From: Myoxocephalus aenaeus
Taxonomy: Eukaryota; Chordata; Actinopteri; Perciformes; Cottidae
Assembly (NCBI GenBank): GCA_038501785.1
Contig: JBAMJR010000065.1
Span: 6,026,501-6,090,500, forward strand
Length of the DNA stretch: 64,000 bases
Reading direction: 5' to 3'
Below, one piece after another: positions 35,953 to 48,455 of this stretch; the stretch's first letter is position 1; the number at the start of each line of letters is the position of its first letter. The position numbers and the translations under genes are program-made. The notes beneath the pieces are model-generated. The model was given only the letters and a program-made list of their open reading frames with translations. It ran no database searches and had not been told where the DNA came from.

Positions 35953-38880
35953 CACTGAGAGAAAAGGGTCTACAGTGTTAATCTGTCACACTCTGCCATG
36001 CCTGTCTACGTTCAACCAAGTGTTCATCAATCACATCTGAGCGCACACATATTCCCACACACACACACACACACATCCAGACGCACACATTTCCAACCCG
36101 ACAGTGCCAGCGCGTCTGCCCAAAAGTGACCCGGGCCACCCGTCGCCATCGTCCCCCTCCTCTGGCATAATGTGGCACCTGCCGCACGCCGCCGCTGACC
36201 AGCTAGAGTGACTGAAACCAAATGGCCCCCGCTGCAGCAGCGCTACACGCGCAGTCATCCGAAACACTGACCCCCAAAAAGGACCTTCAACTCCGGGGGG
36301 GTGGGGGGGGGGCGCCTGGAGTCGGGAGAGGAAGGCCACATTTAAAAACCTCCACCCAAAACATGCAATAGTGACACTACGGCTGTCAGTGTTTTTGGGA
36401 GCACGGGAGAGCTCATCAATCAGCGATTAGCTCACGATTTTCATTGGTCGTGTCGTACATAAACATTTGAACACTTTGCCCCGTCGCACACTCCCGAGCT
36501 TCCCTTTTTCTTTCGCTATCCTTGAACGGCCGATTCTCCGTGGTGCCGCCCAGTTTAACCGGGGCTGCAGATGCACAGCTTGCAGAGGAAAAAAAGAAAA
36601 AGAAAAGAAGAAAAACACACACACACACACACACTTCCGTAGGTTTGAGAGCTGCAAGCAGGTGTGAAAACAAGGCAGGGAGGAGGAGACAAGGAAAGGA
36701 GGAGAGAAGGAGGGAAATAAGGAGGAAGAGGTGAAGTACGCTATGCTCCAGTTCAGGCGCTAGGGTTCTAGTCTGTGGCTCCTTCATGTGGCAGAAGCCC
36801 ATAAATCATTCCCGTTCACTGACAGGACCTCTGCAACACATAGACACACACTTACACACACGCCCCCCAACACACACACACACACATGCAAACATGCATG
36901 AGCACCCACACGTCCGAGCCTCCGCCCCTGCTGCTGCCATACACAGAGGAGCCATCATCCCTCGCCCACGCATCTCGTCCATCCCGTCGAAGCATCCGTC
37001 CTCCATGTCTGCCCACCCCATCCATCTCTCCATCTCTCCATCCCTCCCCGCTCGTGACCCGTCGGATCTGCTTTCATTCCTCTCTCCACTTGGCAGCAGT
37101 TGAAAGAGAACACAATCTCAACAATCACACTGAGGGAAAATAAACCGAAGGGTGAAATGCTACATAAACTGTGAAAGGACGTCAAAACAAAACAGGAAGG
37201 AGAGACAATAAAGCCGATTTCTCCGTAAACACACGTGTTTTTTTTTTTTTTACTGAGCACCATTATTCAGCTTAAACAGAAAGCTGACTATAAACCTGAA
37301 CGACTGAGAAGACTTTCCGACATGTTGTATTATTAGGAATACATCATCTGTTGCTCTGGCTTGGTTTCGCCCCAAGAAAATAACTTTGCATGCATCGATG
37401 CCGTGTACTGTATATCATTAGACGGCTCCAAGTCCACATACACTTTAAGGATGAATGACATTTGTAAAAACAAAGTTCTTCAGGAATGAAACACTTGGCA
37501 GTTGAAGACCGGCACACAAACAGACAGAGGATTTTTTTGTGAACTCCACAACTAAGTGTCTTCCATTCAAAACCTTTTGTTTGAAACCTTTCCACTTTCC
37601 TTTCAACATCACATGAACTTAACCGGCCTGGAATTTAATATCTGGTAGTCTGTGAGATGTCTTGATTGAAAACAGTGAACTACTTGTATTCCTCATGTGG
37701 AGCTCATATTTCTGAATATGTTCCCTTTTATGAAGCATATATATCACCAAAAACAAAAAGGACTTTTACGACAGTAAAAGAAAGGGCCTGAGTCAACTTC
37801 ATGAAGGTGTCATAACTGAAGTCACCACTAGGGGCTGTCTACTCCACAGGTTTCTCCACTTGAAAGCAGAAACTCCCACCGAGCTTCAGTCAGCAACCAC
37901 TTCTCATGACGAAGGATTAAAGGATGAGCACATTACAGAATGTGTGTTATTCCAGCAGTATGCATTTCACTAATGGATCCATCAAAGTTTTGACCGAATG
38001 AGAGAGAAGAAACATTTTTGAAACACTCTGAAGCAGAGCAACCGCAGTTTTCCACATTAATCCAGCATGTGCAATCGGGCTGCTTTTCAATTCTGTGTGA
38101 GAATAAGGAATGTGCGTGTGTGTGTGTGCCTTTTTTTTTCTCTTCAGAGAGACAATGATTACTCTGCAAAATTATCCGCTGACATGAGAAGGCACAATGG
38201 ACAAATTATATCCTTGAAGTTTTTCCTGCAACTGCATAAAAATTTCGAGACGCACAAATTTGCCCTTTTGTGCTTTTAACTCGTTCGGGTTGGTAACACG
38301 TCAACACGGCGCGAGATATGCCTCGTTTTCAGCCGGCGAATGTCAGGGGTTTCGAGGCAACGAGAACCAGACGAGGAGGATACAGATCTGAAGATGCGTC
38401 ACAGTGTCGCTGAGGAGCAAGAGCTGGTTGAGGTACAGAGGTCTTCTCGGGACGCACCGACACAGCCAGACCCGTCTCTGAGGGTTCTGTACGACAGAAC
38501 CGCATTGCAAATCAAATTTTGAAGGGAATGTATTTTTTTTCGTGGCTTATTTTTTGGCTTTTGACATATCACAAATAAGTTTCAAAGGAGTCAGAGTAGG
38601 GAGGCGGTCGAGGTGGGGTCTGGAACACAAAACGAAGAGGAGACTGGTGCTCGAGTCCCGTGTGGACCCAGTATTTTAGTTGCCTCAACCTAACCAGATA
38701 CTTTTGTTTTCATAGTCATTTTAAGCCAAATCATGATGCTTTTTACTAAACCTCACTAAATAGTTTTGTTGCCTAAATGTTTGTTTTTTTAAATATTGTT
38801 TTTTATCAACCACATGTTTCAACCTGCGACTGCAATCTCGGAGCAGTTTAGCTGTATGGGAATGTCATTTTAGAGGAGAC
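35391..38880. other. gene desert segment, no gene seen
   Basis: Contains a (GT)n tract (35914-35951) and a (CA)n tract (36056-36075), CA/pyrimidine-rich stretches at 36614-36632 and 36840-37060, and otherwise unremarkable sequence. Confidence 0.55.
35914..35951. repeat. (GT)19 microsatellite
   Basis: Perfect GT tract; a short inverse (CA)n lies about 100 bases downstream at 36056-36075. Confidence 0.95.
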
Positions 38881-38883
38881 GTA

Positions 38884-39312
38884 CCGTAAAAGTCGGGTTA
38901 CAAGCCGCCCCTACCTCCGGTCAGTGTCCCAGCTGTAGCAAGCTAGGAGCAGCGCTAGTTAGCGCTGCTGCTAGCTAGTTAGCGCTGCTGCTAGCTAGTT
39001 AGCTGCTGCTGCTACTGCCCGCGTCCCCTCTGCCCAAGTCGGGTGTCAAAGATCGTTATATTTTTATAATTACGTAATTACGTAAGCTCCTCAACATGAC
39101 TGAGCGATTATAACGTTTCACTATTTAACTAATTTAGTACCACTAACAACGGCGGATTTCGCCACCTTCGGTGGTTGTCGGGGAGCTAGTGGAAGTTAGC
39201 AGATAGCTAGCGGAAGTTAGCGGGGAACTAGTGGAGCGCTAGCTGGCTACAGCGGGGAGCTAACGGGGACACTGACTGAAGGTAGTAGCGGCTTGTAACC
39301 CGACTTTTACGG
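38884..39312 (+). mobile_element. foldback MITE-like element, copy 1 (429 bases)
   Basis: The left end CCGTAAAAGTCGGGTTAC continues to AAGCCGC…GGTCAGTGTCCC. The right end is its reverse complement (GGGACACTGACTGAAGG … GTAACCCGACTTTTACGG). The first 25 bases of the arms pair perfectly and about 50 bases pair nearly so. Both ends are flanked by TA (38882-38883 and 39313-39314), as for Tc1/mariner-type target duplications. The interior has a perfect 20-base tandem duplication rich in GCTAGC (38961-39000) and an AT-rich core (39047-39160) absent from copy 2. There is no coding capacity, so it would depend on a transposase elsewhere. Confidence 0.75.
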
Positions 39313-40846
39313 TAGGTACAATAGCGATCTAATGCTGAGCCAATGCTGACTCAAGTAGCTGGATCGGGTATCGATGCCAACTGGGACGATCGATTCAGTT
39401 CAATTTTGTATGCCAAATTCATTATATCCTAGAATTTGATTCACCGTTTAAGGTTTGACCAATTCGTTGTTGCATTAAACCCGTTTACACTTGAATATAT
39501 CTCCTGTTCATAATGAAGATTGTGTACCAAGTTGCTGCTGTGCGATTTACTATTCGAATAAGGTTCAGTCAATTTATAACTATGTATTTATCTGTTACAT
39601 TTAGTTTTACAAAAATAGGAAATAGGCGATCCCAGTTGCTTCCACACAGAGACATACAGCGTATTCATTTAGTATTAATAAAATACTGGCATTAGATTGG
39701 TACAGGCATCTGTAGTGAAAAGGACGAATCACTGCCTCCCCTGAGGGGCAATTGATGGACATAGTTGGAGAGAGAAAAATGGATTATGCAAGCAGGCAGA
39801 GAGAATATCAAGGTATAGGAGAAAAGCAGAGGCAGATAATTGGAGTAGATTAGAGAAGATAGTGAAAACCACATGACGGCAGAGCTGCATTAACAAAAAG
39901 GCAGGCGGTGGTCTGATGCCAAAAAGAGGAAGGAACTAAGGGTTGACGATCCAGTGGAGGAAGCCAGAAAGATGACACGTTTTAAGCACAAAGACCTGAG
40001 CGGGACAGAGAGCATCCCGTGGGTCATTTTTACATTTGTGTGACAGAAATTACAGGAAAGGATTAATGAGGTAACTCTTTCCTGATTCCCCACCCGCCAT
40101 CTGCCCCTTCAAAGCGCTGGTTTCAGGAGCGATCACGCGGGGAGAGAGGAGCCGGGAGACGCCTCGAAGGGATGCCGGCGCTAATTGTTTCCCATTTAGC
40201 CAAAATCAAACGAGTTACATCGTGTATACGGCTGTTCAAATATGACAGCGCTGTCGGATACGATACGAAAAGGGGCTTGATCGAAACCCTCAGGGGTCAG
40301 CGGGCCCCCGGTTTGGAAACGTCTCGATCGGCCTGAGAGTAACCAGATGCTTTGTAAATCCATTCAGCGACTGGCAATGGGAAGAGATTTTGATATTCAC
40401 AGATAAACATCTAGAGGGGGTGGATTAGTGGTCCGAAATTATATAAAAAATAATAATGTGACGGTAATAAAGATCTAGTTCAAGACTTTAAAAACCGAAA
40501 GAGAAGATATCACCACCAGAATCCCTGCATGTGCTGCTGAGAAAAACTTCAATTTTGACATGATTATTAATGTAATATGTAATCAGAGACTGAAATAGCT
40601 CTGGCTTTGAGTCTGTTTTCATAAATATGATTATTACTGTGACAACAGAATGGGGGAGAGAGAGAGAGAACAAGAGAAGGGAGAAGAAGAAAAAAAGAAG
40701 CTTGGCTTAAAAGCGATCTCTCTTTTTGCCAGTGTTACATGTGCAAAAGTCACCATCAAACTGGATTAGGGGAATAGGATTGCAATGCTTGCCTTTGATC
40801 TGCCAGATTACAGTAAATCTTCCACGGCACAGAATGAAAAGTTAGC

Positions 40847-40848
<2 letters not shown>

Positions 40849-40890
<42 letters not shown>
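40849..40890. repeat. (GA)21 microsatellite
   Basis: Perfect GA tract, purine on the plus strand; could form triplex DNA. Confidence 0.95.
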
Positions 40891-40891
<1 letters not shown>

Positions 40892-42340
40892 GGAGACAGG
40901 GAGGAGGGGATTCTGCAGGGGCCCCGATATCCACGGCGTTGCTCAGCTATAAGCCGAATTCTTCCCCCCCTCGCCTCGTGCTTCCAGGAGATTTGGTGCG
41001 GCTGTGATGTCTAAGTCCGGGGAGACTCAAACGGGACAGTTGCTAATATGGCAGCCGAGAACAAAAAGGACGGGACACGGACAGAAAAACAAGAGAGATA
41101 CCCTTCATTAATGGCGTCTTTGTTTATTCCACCCCCTCTTTTAGATCCACTCCACCATACGTGTCTGCGGAGAGAGATCAACTGCTTCTCCGGGATGAAA
41201 GCCGGCAGCTCACGCCAGGCAGTCAACAAAACGGCACTCCCAAAGGCCTTTAATCTATATGACACTCTTATTTGATGAAGGCTGGGGTGCATCCGTTTGA
41301 ACACATCTGACACATGAGATCTCCAGACTGCGGCAGAGTGCGGCGGGATTAGAGCCGCTGTCTGCTCATCGGCGCGGATGAACACGGCGTGATAATAGCT
41401 CTGCTAATTAACTTCCAGGCTACACCGGAGGAGTTGAAGGCCGGCTGCAGGGTAAATGTAAATGTCCCCGTCTCTACACCCCCACCTTTACCTCTGTCCT
41501 GCTCCCTACATCATCCTCTGCCACCTCCACATCGCGCCTCACTTAGACGTAATGATGTATTTTTCCACCGAACAAACCCCCCCCGGCTCCGCTGCTCCCC
41601 GGGACGGTAACGAGGCCTTCAGCGCGATCATCTCATCTGCCGGCCTGTCGAGAACCCGGAGATCCTTAAACGGGTCTTCGATAATGAACTCCTTCTGCGG
41701 AGCCGGCCGGGAGTTAATCGGGAGGTAAGTGACGGGAGAAGACGACGACGGGAAGACAGACAGCGAGAAAGGGAGGGAAGAGGGAAGAGGGATGGAAATA
41801 ACGGCGAGGGTGTGAAAAAGAAGCGCTCAAGGGAGTTTCAAGTGCCGAGGAGGAAGAGTGCGGTCAAATAATTGCTCAGAAATCCGACGCTGCTGCCGTC
41901 GCTCTGTTCTCCGGGCTAACGACTCTGGACAGGCCCGCTATCGATGATGCTTTGGACATTAGATTAGTCATCAAGTCAGAGGAAGTCAGGATGATTGCAG
42001 TGTCCATCTTAATAAGAGCAGATGCTTCCCCACATCCTCCCTTACCGCCTTTCTTTGCTTCCTTCGTCGCTTCCTTCTCTTTTTTCTTTTGCTTGCCGCG
42101 TGCGTCTCAATCGGTCCTCCTATCTTTTGTTTCAATCCATCATCTTCACCTCTTTACCGTTCTCCATTCCTCTTTCCATCCTTCTCTCCCTGCTCCGTGT
42201 GTGTGTGTGTGTGTGTGTGAGTGTGTGTGTGTGTGTGGCGCAGGCTCTGGGGTAAATAGCTGGAAAACATTCAGACATTAATCAGCCTGTCGCCAGACAG
42301 CGCTGACATCACGGGCCTAGCAGGATAAACACACGCTGGC

Positions 42341-42348
42341 ACACACAC

Positions 42349-42395
<47 letters not shown>
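42341..42395. repeat. (AC)n microsatellite, one G interruption
   Basis: About 27 units; a second long tract follows about 100 bases later. Confidence 0.95.
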
Positions 42396-42398
<3 letters not shown>

Positions 42399-42498
42399 AT
42401 TTTTTTTCTGAAGGCAGCCCGAACCCTTTCTCCTTTCTCTCTAGAGCAGGATAAACAGGTAATCAGTCTAGAGTGGGATGCTAATTGGCACATGTACT

Positions 42499-42500
<2 letters not shown>

Positions 42501-42552
<52 letters not shown>
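42501..42552. repeat. (AC)26 microsatellite
   Basis: Perfect AC tract. Confidence 0.95.
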
Positions 42553-42554
<2 letters not shown>

Positions 42555-44734
42555 ATTTGGTTGGTTGGCGGGGGACAGCAAACAGAGGTGACCTCATGTT
42601 GGTGACCTAATGGGGTGTCCAAAGGGAACATGTGTCCACAGCCAGCAGAGGCAGGGATGTGTTGGCCCTGCTTGTCACGGTCCTGGGTTTTGCTTTTGGT
42701 TTCCCGTTTTATTTTGAATTTCCCCATCTCTGGTGTCCTCTGTTCTCTTCACTTCCTGCTTTAGGGTTGTTGTTTTTTTAAACAGAGCCATGCTAGCCGT
42801 TTCCCCCCGTTCCCAGTCTTTATGCTCAGCTAAAGCTAATTGTCTCCTAAAACTGCATGTTCAACTGGACAGATGAGAGTGGAATCAAACTTCTCGTCCA
42901 CGATTGCAAGCGAAACGATGTCCCCACAACCATTCCTTTAGAGTTCATGTGCCAATCCATAGATTCACTTTCCAATTCAGGGCTTTGAACTAAAATGACA
43001 ATTCTTTAGACACCACTGTACACTCAAACTGGATTACACTCCTGGAAGGAAAAGCCAATTCACTACCTCATAGACGGCTACGCCAAGGAACTTTCACCAT
43101 CTTCCTCTGCGTCTTGGACGCTTCAAGGGATCAAAAATGTATTTGCGATCAACGAGCAATTTGATTCCAGACTTCCCAGCAACTGACAAACACAACTTAA
43201 TATGCAGGCTTGCATTGCTCTCAATCTCTTTCCTTAAAACATACTACGCACACGCTCAAGAGACTCACACAGACACACAAACAAAAAAACGCAGACACAC
43301 ACTCACACAGATGTTAACACAGAGGGGCGTCAGAGGGGTTGATGTGTTAAAGGCTGTGTTGAACAAAGGAAGATTCGGTTTGCGCCCCCCCCCCCTCCTC
43401 CTGGGTGGGGTGTGAGAGGGGGGGTGGGGTTATTTCGTAGCAGTTACGGGACGGAAGATTTAGGGAGCAGACATGCACCTCCCAATCCCCAGCGGACTCC
43501 CGGCTCTGGTGACACAGAGACCTACAAAGCTACAAAGGTTCTGCAGCATCCGCCCACAATGCTCCAACACGGGCACACAAATAAGCACCAGGGTGTGTTT
43601 GCTGTGACATCCAAACATTATTCTCTCAATTTTCTTCACAGTGCATGAACTATTCTCTCGCTTTCACTCTCACGCCACCACGTCTTCTCCTGCTCACTGA
43701 TAGCTGTCCAATTAACGATTACCGGCATTCATTTCCACAAATACAGCCACTCATTGCGAGCGGTACGTCATTACCTCGCGAAGAATGGGAGATCCTATTT
43801 GGAGCATGACATCCCTTTATTCTAAAAGACGTTCCGGGAGCAGAACTGTGTGCATACTGTATGCTGCGCACGTGAGAACGAGACAGGGGGGGGCGGGTGT
43901 ACAGCGACGTCTTGGAAGCGGCCTTAAGGAGCTGACAATGAGTTCAATATATGCATACTGTAGTGTGTATTATTCAGAGGCATGCAAAATGAAGATGACA
44001 TTTAGACATCTGTAATTCTCCAACAGTGCACCAGATTTAAGAACAATGCCCCGCGGGCGGAAACCGCAAAAAAGCCCTTTCAGCAGAGGTGATGCACATT
44101 TTACAGCATAATTGTTGAGATACCCGGCGTGCACTTTCCCCTTCGCTCCGGGTTTCTCTGCACGTCAGCTATGTAATCGCTTAGTTAGCAGAACAGACAT
44201 GTCAATTACATGTGACAATATTCACCTGTAGCCAAAAATGTGGTAAGTGTTACATTTTTCACAATATGTGGCAAATTTTCATTTTTGTGCAAAAAAAATA
44301 AATAGCGGCCACCGAAGGGGCCACAGAGCGCCGTCTAGTGGGCCGCGTGAAATACCGAGATAGCTGGTTATTTTTCATATTCAAATCTGCTCAAGAATTT
44401 AAATGAATAGAAAAGATAATATAAAATGCATAATTTCAATGACCAGTCACGTTTGAATATCACTATGGCGATCACGTTTACATTATCAGGTGACACTGAA
44501 AAAGCTCCAAAGCGTGTGGTGAGGAAAGATGATCCTGAATACATGTTGTTTTCATTCATAATGGCAGGCAGTGATGGGTGAGGGTTTATGGCATCTATTT
44601 AAGAAAGTTGCCTTCAAAAATAGGGTCGGGACAGAGGAGGAAAAGTAGCATCTCTCTAACTTTGGCTCACTCACAGTTTTACTCTTGATTTGTGTGTAAT
44701 GTCCCTGCAAAATAAAAATAAGTTGTCCTCGGAA

Positions 44735-44795
44735 TCGTTTTAACAATCAAAAGTGGGCCTTTAGTAACAAAAAGGTTGAGAACCCCCGTCTTAAA
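44735..44795 (-). mobile_element. hAT-like transposon end (relic)
   Basis: AAAAAGGTTGAGAACCCCCG (44766-44785) matches, in reverse, the CAG(G/T)GGTTCTCAA(A/C)C-type end of hAT elements. No partner end was found nearby. Confidence 0.35.
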
Positions 44796-45147
44796 TGGAG
44801 CCAAATCAGTTTACACAGGTTTTTAGTCTCGAGTCATTCAAAAGACCCAGCTCAGAAAATGAGCACAGCTCAGAAAATGCTTCCAGTTATAGAAACTTAT
44901 TGGAGCCTCACCAGCAGCTGATTTGAAATCCCTCCCAAGTCATGAAAAAAAAAAAAAAACGCAATCAATGATTCAAGTAAAATCAGATTTTCACCAGTTC
45001 TTGAACATTTAAAATAAACAGATGGGCTTTTTTAAATAAACAAATAATCGGTGAATTAAAGCTTTCTGCTCAAACTGACACACACTACGATGAGAGCAAT
45101 GCGAGTGACCAAAAGGCAAACAGTGTTGTGGTTTTCCACTTGTGCTG

Positions 45148-45150
<3 letters not shown>

Positions 45151-45190
<40 letters not shown>
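45151..45190. repeat. (GA)20 microsatellite
   Basis: Perfect GA tract. Confidence 0.95.
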
Positions 45191-45193
<3 letters not shown>

Positions 45194-45495
45194 AGTAGGA
45201 CATAGATGTACCGTGCTGGCAGCCTGTGAGTTTGGGGTCTTAATCCGACGCAGGCAGCACAGCCAGGTCCTCATAAGAGCTCTTTTCATGGGACTGTGGG
45301 GGCCTGGTGCTTTCTGGGGCCTGGGGTGCCCCTCAAACCCCCCAACCCCCATCCAGACCCTCGTCATCCTCCTTCCACCCCTTTGTGGGTCTTTTCCACT
45401 TTGATTTCATGTTTGCCCATCTCGTGGCTCTGAGACGGGGCGAGCAGAGACATTCCACAAAAGACCTCATGAGACGCTGCCCCCTCCGCTTCCTG

Positions 45496-45499
<4 letters not shown>

Positions 45500-45554
<55 letters not shown>
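45500..45554. repeat. (AC)27 microsatellite
   Basis: Perfect AC tract. The His/Thr and Cys/Val frames crossing it are artefacts. Confidence 0.95.
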
Positions 45555-45556
<2 letters not shown>

Positions 45557-45909
45557 CCTCTATATACTGTATAAATGTGTGTATTGACGTGAGCATACGC
45601 CGCCAAACTTGCACACACACCCTGACCTAAACCTCTTGTTTCCACTCCCACCCAAAGAAAGAAAAGCTTGTGCCAATTTAGCAGAAACAAAGGCTTCATT
45701 CTGTTTTAACGGTGTTCGGGGGGCGGTATTTTTTCCACGATGGACCGAGCGCTTACAATCTCACGTAGCTATTTGTTGACCTGCGCATAGTGTTGCATGT
45801 CTTCAGGTGGAGCGCAATAGCCAACAAACCCCAAACGCATCACAGCTCCCACGCTGACGGCGAACCGAGCAGGCGACCAAACCATATGGGGGTCCCCTCA
45901 GCTGTTTCT

Positions 45910-45911
<2 letters not shown>

Positions 45912-46001
<90 letters not shown>
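45912..46001. repeat. (CA)45 microsatellite
   Basis: Longest perfect dinucleotide repeat in the window, 90 bases. Confidence 0.97.
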
Positions 46002-46003
<2 letters not shown>

Positions 46004-46839
46004 CTGGGGGTGCTGGGGTGTTCCCCTGAGGAGCCCCAGAGCTCTGGGTGTTAGTGTTGCCACTGGGGCTTTATAGACTCCCTACTGAGAGCATCTCCTT
46101 AGAGCAGACAATGGGAGGCATTTATCCCCCGGGTGACCGTGCTGACCCCCTAAACTCACTCCCCTAAATCCACCGGGCATGGACTGGCGGCTCCTTTCAG
46201 GGGGAGCCTTTCACAAGGCCTCACAAAGCGCCCCGGCCCATGGGCAAGCCTCCCCAGTAACGCATCACTTATACACATACAAGATAAAGAGTGGTGTGGA
46301 CGTAAGCAAGTTTGTATCCTTCCATAGAATAATTTAAAAGATTCTTGATCCGAGAAAAACAAAGAACAATCCGGATTTAAGAGAGATTTAATGAGGTGTT
46401 GTTTTTTTGCATGTTTCAGGGAACTGTTTAGTTTTCAAATGTAGGCACGCAACAGTTTCAAGATTATTGTCATGGCCGCAGTGAAGACAACAGGAAGTCT
46501 AGTAGCCAATAGAAACTCACGACGCACAGACTGACGCACACAGGAGAATCAAACTGCTCATCAGAGGAGGAATAGGAAATAAGAACAAATCTATTTCCAG
46601 CCTCGGCATCGCTGCCTTTTCTCGTCCTCCGTGCTCTTCCCATCCCCTAACCTTGTTCTCTCATTTCAAACACATCTCCCTCCTTTCAGCCTCACTTCCT
46701 TTCCCAGTTTGCATTGTTGTCGTTTCTTCACCCCCCCAAAACCCATTCCTCCTCTCGCTTTCACTCGGCACTTTTAATTCCGCCCGCTATTTTCTCGCCT
46801 CGCCTCGGTGTAGAGGCGCCATTTCAATTGGGGGGTGTT

Positions 46840-46864
46840 TGTGTGTGTGTGTGTGTGTGTGTGT
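46840..46864. repeat. (GT)n microsatellite
   Basis: About 12 units in a broader GT-rich stretch that reaches 47050. Confidence 0.9.
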
Positions 46865-47156
46865 TTTTGTGTACGACAATGTATGTGTCTGTGTGACTAG
46901 GTCTGTGTTTGTGCATGTGAGTGTGCATGTGTGTGTGTGTGTGAAATAGGGGAGGGGCAAGAAAGAGAGAGGAAGAAAGAGAGGTTAATATATGTGTGTA
47001 TATTTGGGAGAGAGTAGTTTTTTGCTTGTGTGTGTGTGTGTGTGTGCATGTCTTTGTGCGCGAGATGGAGTAAAGGGGTTTACCCACCACTTTAGTTTAT
47101 GCGTGTATCCTTTTGGGGACCCCCGCTGCAAGGAAGAGGCTTCCTTTCATGCTCTC

Positions 47157-47180
47157 TTTTTTTTTTTTTTTTTTTTTTTT
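47157..47180. repeat. T24 homopolymer
   Basis: Twenty-four consecutive T. I found no retroposon body next to it. Confidence 0.9.
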
Positions 47181-48379
47181 GCATTCCAATGAATCCTATA
47201 CACTCTGTAAGACCCCGTTAAATGCGGAGAAAATAGGGCCAGTGGTATGAGTGAGTGATCGACGTCTCTGTTCTTTAGCCTCGCCATTCTTTTCTCCGGG
47301 CTCCTATTTATTGGCATTTTCTCAGCCTTGACAAACAGAAGATCGCTATATTTGAGAATGCGGCGTGGAGAGAAAACCCCCCACCGCTCACGGCTTTTCA
47401 CAGGCCCGCGCTAACCCAGCGGCTCAAATGTGAAACCACACGGATATCGTGGAAAAAGGGACACCAAGGTGATTTTCAATCGGTTAAAGGAGAATTCCAA
47501 TATATAAAAACATATAACATAATTTCACTTTCAACATAATTTCTATGGGTTGATAGAAAACACAAAGTGAGCAAAATGTCAGTAACAATCCCTCCTAGCT
47601 TGGGCTGGGTGTCGCTACTTGATACTTTCTAAGGTATCGACCCAGATAACCCACTACAGTAGTCAAAACCTCTATAAAGATCTATAAAACAATGGCTATT
47701 CGTATGGTTTGCTCGCCCCTACCTGCAGCAGTTGCAGCCCACACAACCATGATTGCCTGCACACGTGAGCCGGCAGCTAGCGGCCGGCTAACGGCGCTAT
47801 AACAGCGCTAACTACGGCAAAAGTGTGGGGGCGGGCGGCACGGACGGACGGTGGTCGTTATGCTTTTTGCAAAAACGCTGTCCCGCCACCGTGCGTCAGG
47901 GGGGGCAGTGTCATCGGTATCACTTTAAGGGTACTGGCATTGTAATTCGCTCAATACCGAGACGTACCGCGTGACGTGGATGCACTGTGACCCCGAAATG
48001 GCCCCCATTCGTTTCAATCAAACATACTCGCTCAGCACATGAGCCTGAAGGCGTTTTCTCGCTCCCTGTTGTGGCCCACTGCACAAAAGAATCAAAAAAC
48101 AACCCATCTACTACACTGAATTCTGGTCTGGCTAATAATCTGCTGTAATCTATGAAGTAAAGGGATATAGCAAGACAAAAGAGATATTCATTGGACTATA
48201 GCTATGCTTTAGGCCTCAACACACAAGTAACACTAAGGAATAATGAGTGCTTATAAGTAATTGTATGACCCATATTATATAAAAAACATATCATGATAAC
48301 TACTAGTCGATAACTACTCTGTTTAATTTTTTTTTAAATATTTATCTTGTTTATTGTTAATATGTATACATGTACGACG

Positions 48380-48454
48380 AGAGCAATGTGTAACCGGAGT
48401 CAAATTCCATGTATGTACACACACATGGCCAATAAAGCTGGTTCTGATTCTGAG
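48380..48454 (+). mobile_element. non-LTR retroposon 3' tail
   Basis: AAATTCCATGTATGTACACA then GGCCAATAAAGCTGGTTCTG and ATTCTGAG is the familiar 3' end of a teleost LINE group, including the AATAAA and the (TTCTGA)n terminus. Nothing coding remains upstream, so it is a heavily 5'-truncated copy. Confidence 0.6.
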
Positions 48455-48455
48455 T

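Larger units (their letters stand above)
39315..48355. other. gene desert segment, no gene seen
   Basis: Unique sequence with many long (CA)n and (GA)n tracts, listed separately. Fragments near 42672-42770 (TGTCACGGTCCTGGGTTTT) and 47600-47640 (GGTATCGACC) resemble dispersed fish repeats but I cannot assign them. No coding exon supported. Confidence 0.55.

Noticed and set aside
41011..41385. 124-residue minus-strand frame
   Set aside because: No domain is recognised and there is no supporting exon structure; likely chance in GC-richer unique DNA.
41389..41728. Possible exon between CTTCCAG (41419) and GTAAGT (41726)
   Set aside because: Splice-like signals occur, but the frame is low-complexity Pro/Ser/His and no neighbouring exon supports it.
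45803..46063. Cys/Val- and His/Thr-repeat frames over CA tracts
   Set aside because: They are translations of dinucleotide repeats; the same artefact recurs at every CA/GT tract.
47761..47830. Third copy of the foldback element
   Set aside because: It shares GCTAGC/GGCTAAC-type words but lacks the CCGTAAAAGTCGGG ends, so similarity is only compositional.
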